Under the pieces are notes generated by a model that was not told the origin of the DNA, did no database searches, and saw only the letters and a list, made by a program, of their open reading frames with translations. 64,000 nt of DNA from positions 3,046,781 to 3,110,780 of the forward strand of contig NC_054559.1 of NCBI RefSeq assembly GCF_017654505.1. The letters are read 5' to 3'. Positions 60,868-64,000 of this stretch are shown here, one piece after another. The translations under genes and the position numbers were made by a program. Numbering within the stretch: the first letter of the stretch is position 1; every line of letters starts with the position of its first letter. Source of the stretch: Polyodon spathula (Eukaryota; Chordata; Actinopteri; Acipenseriformes; Polyodontidae).

Positions 60868-61808
60868 CCCAATGTCCTCTGTTTTCTGATTAAAGCAATT
60901 CAAGATGCAATTTCTCCTTTCTGCTTCGAAACTGCTCTGTACTTTTCCACGCCTGTACTTCTCCCACTCGCTGTCGCTTCCACTCGCTGTCGCTGGGAAG
61001 ACTGCCTCGTTTAACTGCGTTGTTCTGCTGTGCTGTCGGCTCCTCCCCTCGCCCGTGTCTCAAAACGGCGCTGAATTTGAATCAGCTGCTCCGAGTTTCA
61101 GCTTGTTTGTTATCAGAAAAACACACGCGGCTGTGTTTCCCCAATGTCCTCTGTTTTCTGATTAAAGCAATTCAAGATGCAATTTCTCCTTTCTGCTTCT
61201 AAACTGCTCTGTACTTTTCCACGCCTGTACTTCTCCCACTCGCTGTCGCTTCCACTCGCTGTCGCTGGGAAGACTGCCTCGTTTAACTGCGTTGTTCTGC
61301 TGTGCTGTCGGCTCCTCCCCTCGCCCGTGTCTCAAAACGGCGCTGAATTTGAATCAGCTGCTCCGAGTTTCAGCTTGTTTGTTATCAGAAAAACACACGC
61401 GGCTGTGTTTCCCCAATGTCCTCTGTTTTCTGATTAAAGCAATTCAAGATGCAATTTCTCCTTTCTGCTTCTAAACTGCTCTGTACTTTTCCACGCTGTA
61501 CTTCTCCCACTCGCTGTCGCTTCCACTCGCTGTCGCTGGGAAGACTGCCTCGTTTAACTGCGTTGTTCTGCTGTGCTGTCGGCTCCTCCCCTCGCCCGTG
61601 TCTCAAAACGGCGCTGAATTTGAATCAGCTGCTCCGAGTTTCAGCTTGTTTGTTATCAGAAAAACACACGCGGCTGTGTTTCCCCAATGTCCTCTGTTTT
61701 CTGATTAAAGCAATTCAAGATGCAATTTCTCCTTTCTGCTTCGAAACTGCTCTGTACTTTTCCACGCCTGTACTTCTCCCACTCGCTGTCGCTTCCACTC
61801 GCTGTCGC
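60868..61808 (-). repeat. 272-bp tandem 5' monomers of CR1 LINE
   Basis: gcaattcaagatgcaatttc recurs at 60895, 61167, 61439 and 61710 (spacing 272, 272, 271), giving three full monomers and a partial one. Each holds a GC-rich stretch (minus strand ggcgaggggaggagccgaca). The copies meeting at 14332 have only one monomer between them. Confidence 0.9.
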
Positions 61809-61912
61809 AACTGAGGCTGTAAATCCACAGAAGAACTGTGGTTAGTTCTCCACGATGTTTGGGCCAACCTACCTGTCGAGTTCCTTCAAAAACTGTGTGC
61901 AAGTGTACCTAA

Positions 61913-62252
61913 AAGACTCTGGACTTTGTTGGTCAAACGGTTTTCAAACAGCAGCAGTTTGTTGTTCGGTGTGCGTTTCGATAAGATTTGTGGCAGCCAT
62001 TTTGACATTAAAATTTATCACAGCAGCTACTGCTTCGCAAACTTGATGTGGGTTTGGATGCTGATGACATATGCCAAGTGTCAGATCAATCGCTTCACCG
62101 GTTCCTAATAAGATTTCGAAAAGTTTTATCGAAAAATGCGTCAGGGTGCCAATTGCGGCAACGCAGCAGCACAATTTTTGCAGCATCTGATAGCCAATGT
62201 ATCCAAAAGCTTCCCAAGCCTTGCTTAGAGGCCTAATAATTATAATATTCAA
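61913..62252 (+). mobile_element. Degenerate unknown element, copy A
   Basis: gatttgtggcagccatttt, actgcttcgcaaacttgatg and gatgctgatgacat are matched by the reverse complement of 63720-63850. Translated, LLRKLDVGLDADDI resembles LLRKLDAGLNADDI from the minus strand of copy C. Coding origin likely; family not recognised. Confidence 0.6.
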
Positions 62253-62756
62253 GTTTTATTAAGCAATGCTTAAAAAGGAAATATTTAATATTTTTGAAAA
62301 CTGCTTGTTAACAGTTAATTAAAAAAAACATACCCCTGTCTTAAAGAGTAGCATGATTAACAGCAACTCCCTTATAAATGGGTTATTTTTAAATAAAAAA
62401 ATAAAGCTTTTTATTCATGCTTATATTTTTCCTTTTCTATTGCATTTGAAAATTAATAATTTAGAGTGCATCTTTAAACCACGAAAGTAAATAGCTCAGT
62501 AAAGTCTTCTTTTTTAGGGTGGCTAATTGCTGATCCAGGAAACACAGCCAAAGGCTTCTACAAATACTGTAGTGTCTCAATAAGACATGTAAAAAACAAA
62601 TGAAACATATGCTACTCCACATTTTGCCTTGAATAAAATTTAAAAAAAAAACTGCTTCCAAGTAGCAGCCATGTTGTAGGTTAATGTCAGAAAGAGAAGG
62701 GCAGAATTGACATGAACATTTCTAGTGGGAAATCACAACCCCATTTCCTCTGTGGA
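62253..62756. other. Unassigned AT-rich spacer
   Basis: No gene. Probably part of the same repeat complex as the flanking copies, but I could not align it. Confidence 0.4.
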
Positions 62757-62860
62757 TGGCTTGTGTGAGATCATCAAAGACATTGTAAATGACAAAAAGT
62801 GCACAAAACAAAGTACACAGCAGTGATACATTCAGTCCTGGGGCCATGCTTTTTAATTTA
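62757..62860 (+). repeat. Repeat segment X (direct)
   Basis: tggcttgtgtgagatcatca through ttcagtcctggggccatgct. Its base-by-base complement, in the same left-to-right order, closely resembles 62861-62975. Confidence 0.7.
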
Positions 62861-63500
62861 CCCGAACACACTCTATTAGTTTTCTTTGTTGGAACAGTTA
62901 CTTTCGTTTATAGACCCACTAAATTAAGTCAGGGGGGGGGGACCTCCGGGGGGGTACGAATAAATTTATAATCATGACAAAAGGGTTCGTTCCTAATCCT
63001 TTCGGATTTAAAAGAATTAACAATGTCAAAAAAAATTTAATAATAAATAAAAAATCCTACGATGGGTATTTTGAAAAATTTTGACGACGGAGAACAGGAC
63101 GAAGGTTTTACACTATCTAGTCAAACGTGATTTTTCGACCTTGTAACCGACAGTTATACTGTTACATAACGATGATTCCCTGCTATCGGGACCTTTAACC
63201 GCGACACTGTGTACAGCTATTTTTAACAGTTTCGCTTTATAGAAGAATAGGAACCCTTAAGTTACTTCGGTAACCTAAGATTACAGTTGAACCGTTTAAC
63301 TGTATCTGTCGTAAGTTACTAGACTTAGTTCACCACGCTTTCGCTTCAAAGGTACGCTATTTTAAAATACACTTAGTTAGAATTTCGGTGTTGTTTACTA
63401 CTTTAACGCGGGGGAATTGTGTTTCATGACGACTGCTATGGCAAATTACCCGGTTTACAACAAGGTTGATGAACGTTTCAAATTCGTTTTAAATGCATAA
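62861..63500. other. Segment homologous to its flanks only as an unreversed complement
   Basis: Complementing each base without reversing gives sequence matching 62757-62860 and then 63501-64000 in collinear order. Example: 63136-63154 complements to gctggaacattggctgtca, against gctggatacattggctgtca at 63621-63640. CpG is unusually frequent here (about 24 CG against 10 GC in 63001-63480), as expected if a CpG-poor sequence had been complemented or read backwards. Most likely a data artefact. Confidence 0.75.
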
Positions 63501-64000
63501 GATGCATTGTTAAAGTTTTTTATTATTTATTTATTTTTAAAAGGCTGCCAAGCTAAAACTTTAAACTGCTGCTGCTTCGCAGCTGTGTGACTGATCAGGT
63601 TCTGACTTGGCAACTAACAAGCTGGATACATTGGCTGTCAGAACAACTGAAAAAAAATTTGCTGCTGCGTCCTTGCAATTGGCGCCAGGACACATTTTTC
63701 GAAATTTTAAACCTTTCGAAATCTTCTTCTTGACTAACTCCAAACTTCAAAGCATTGATCTGACACTTGGCAATATCATCAGCATTCAAACCTGCATCAA
63801 GTTTGCGAAGCAGAAGTGGCCAGCGATAAATTTCTTGTCGAAATGGCTGCCACAAATCTTTAAAGTTACTTGGAATTTGTTGCTTTGACGACTCAGTTTT
63901 CTTAGTGGCAAACGGTGTTAAAATCAAGGAAGCCACCAACAGCGGGGAACGATCGTTCTACCGGTTTCCATGCATCAAACTTTAGAATTTGACGTAGTCG
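63501..64000 (-). pseudogene. Degenerate unknown element, copy C
   Basis: Minus-strand frame 63939-63595 contains KDLWQPFRQEIYRWPLLLRK, LDAGLNADDIAKCQINAL and WRQLQGRSSKFFFSCSDSQC. Copy A encodes a similar but broken version. No recognisable family. Runs off the window edge. Confidence 0.5.

Larger units (their letters stand above)
56979..61808 (-). mobile_element. CR1-type LINE with tandem 5' monomers, minus strand
   Basis: A short octamer tail (56979-56990), 3' end with a deletion near 57119, ORF2, ORF1 and a 5' region of 272-bp monomers up to 61808. It splits the Tc1 transposase gene. The target appears to have lost a few bases and no clear target duplication is seen. Confidence 0.9.
55714..61912 (+). 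mobile_element. Tc1/mariner transposon split by a CR1 LINE
   Basis: The left TIR starts after TA at 55712-55713 with CAGTGCTGTGCAAAAGTTTT. Transposase coding runs 56136-56978, then the CR1 LINE (56979-61808). The transposase C-terminal codons resume at 61809-61912. The right TIR is missing; unrelated sequence begins at about 61913. Confidence 0.85.

Overview
The window reads as vertebrate nuclear DNA, most likely from a ray-finned fish. It is intron-rich and CpG-poor, and it is packed with CR1/L2-type LINEs, DIRS, Ty3/Gypsy-like, piggyBac, Tc1 and hAT elements of the kinds common in fish. I infer a fish with a large, repeat-rich genome; sturgeon or paddlefish is only a guess. There are no bacterial operons, no rRNA, no intact tRNA and no CRISPR array.

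The one host gene I can support is NUBP2 on the + strand (38997-53969). It has seven coding exons with GT-AG borders and matching phases, and encodes a 270-residue cytosolic Fe-S assembly P-loop ATPase. Its introns are full of transposon debris. The 3' ends of exons 2 and 5, each with its splice donor, are tandemly duplicated, and a SINE abuts the exon 3 donor.

The rest is layered mobile DNA. 1-6070 holds sparse fragments (Gypsy integrase tail, minisatellites). 6073-19083 is a dead piggyBac element split by a non-autonomous LTR element, itself split by a head-to-head pair of about 4-kb CR1 LINEs. 19332-20386 is a second LTR-element family. 22430-29150 is a degenerate DIRS element cut by a solo LTR (with its own LINE and foldback insertions) and by another LINE. 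30244-33351 is an LTR element in minus orientation with a 585-codon repeat-expanded ORF. 33453-35556 is an intron-containing transposase-like pseudogene. 36050-37951 is a damaged LINE. Beyond NUBP2, a Tc1 element (55714-61912) is split by a near full-length CR1 with three 272-bp 5' monomers. 61913-64000 is a degenerate element present in several orientations.

Three observations stand out. (1) In the CR1 LINE, ORF2 lies in the -1 frame of ORF1, has no AUG before its endonuclease core, and is joined at TTTAAAC directly followed by the ORF1 stop TAG, which suggests programmed -1 frameshifting. (2) About 62861-63500 is homologous to its flanks only when complemented without reversal, an orientation no known DNA process makes; a data artefact is the first explanation. 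(3) The non-autonomous LTR elements encode a short conserved N-terminal module followed by repeats whose units (24, 30, 36 and 513 bp) are all multiples of three.
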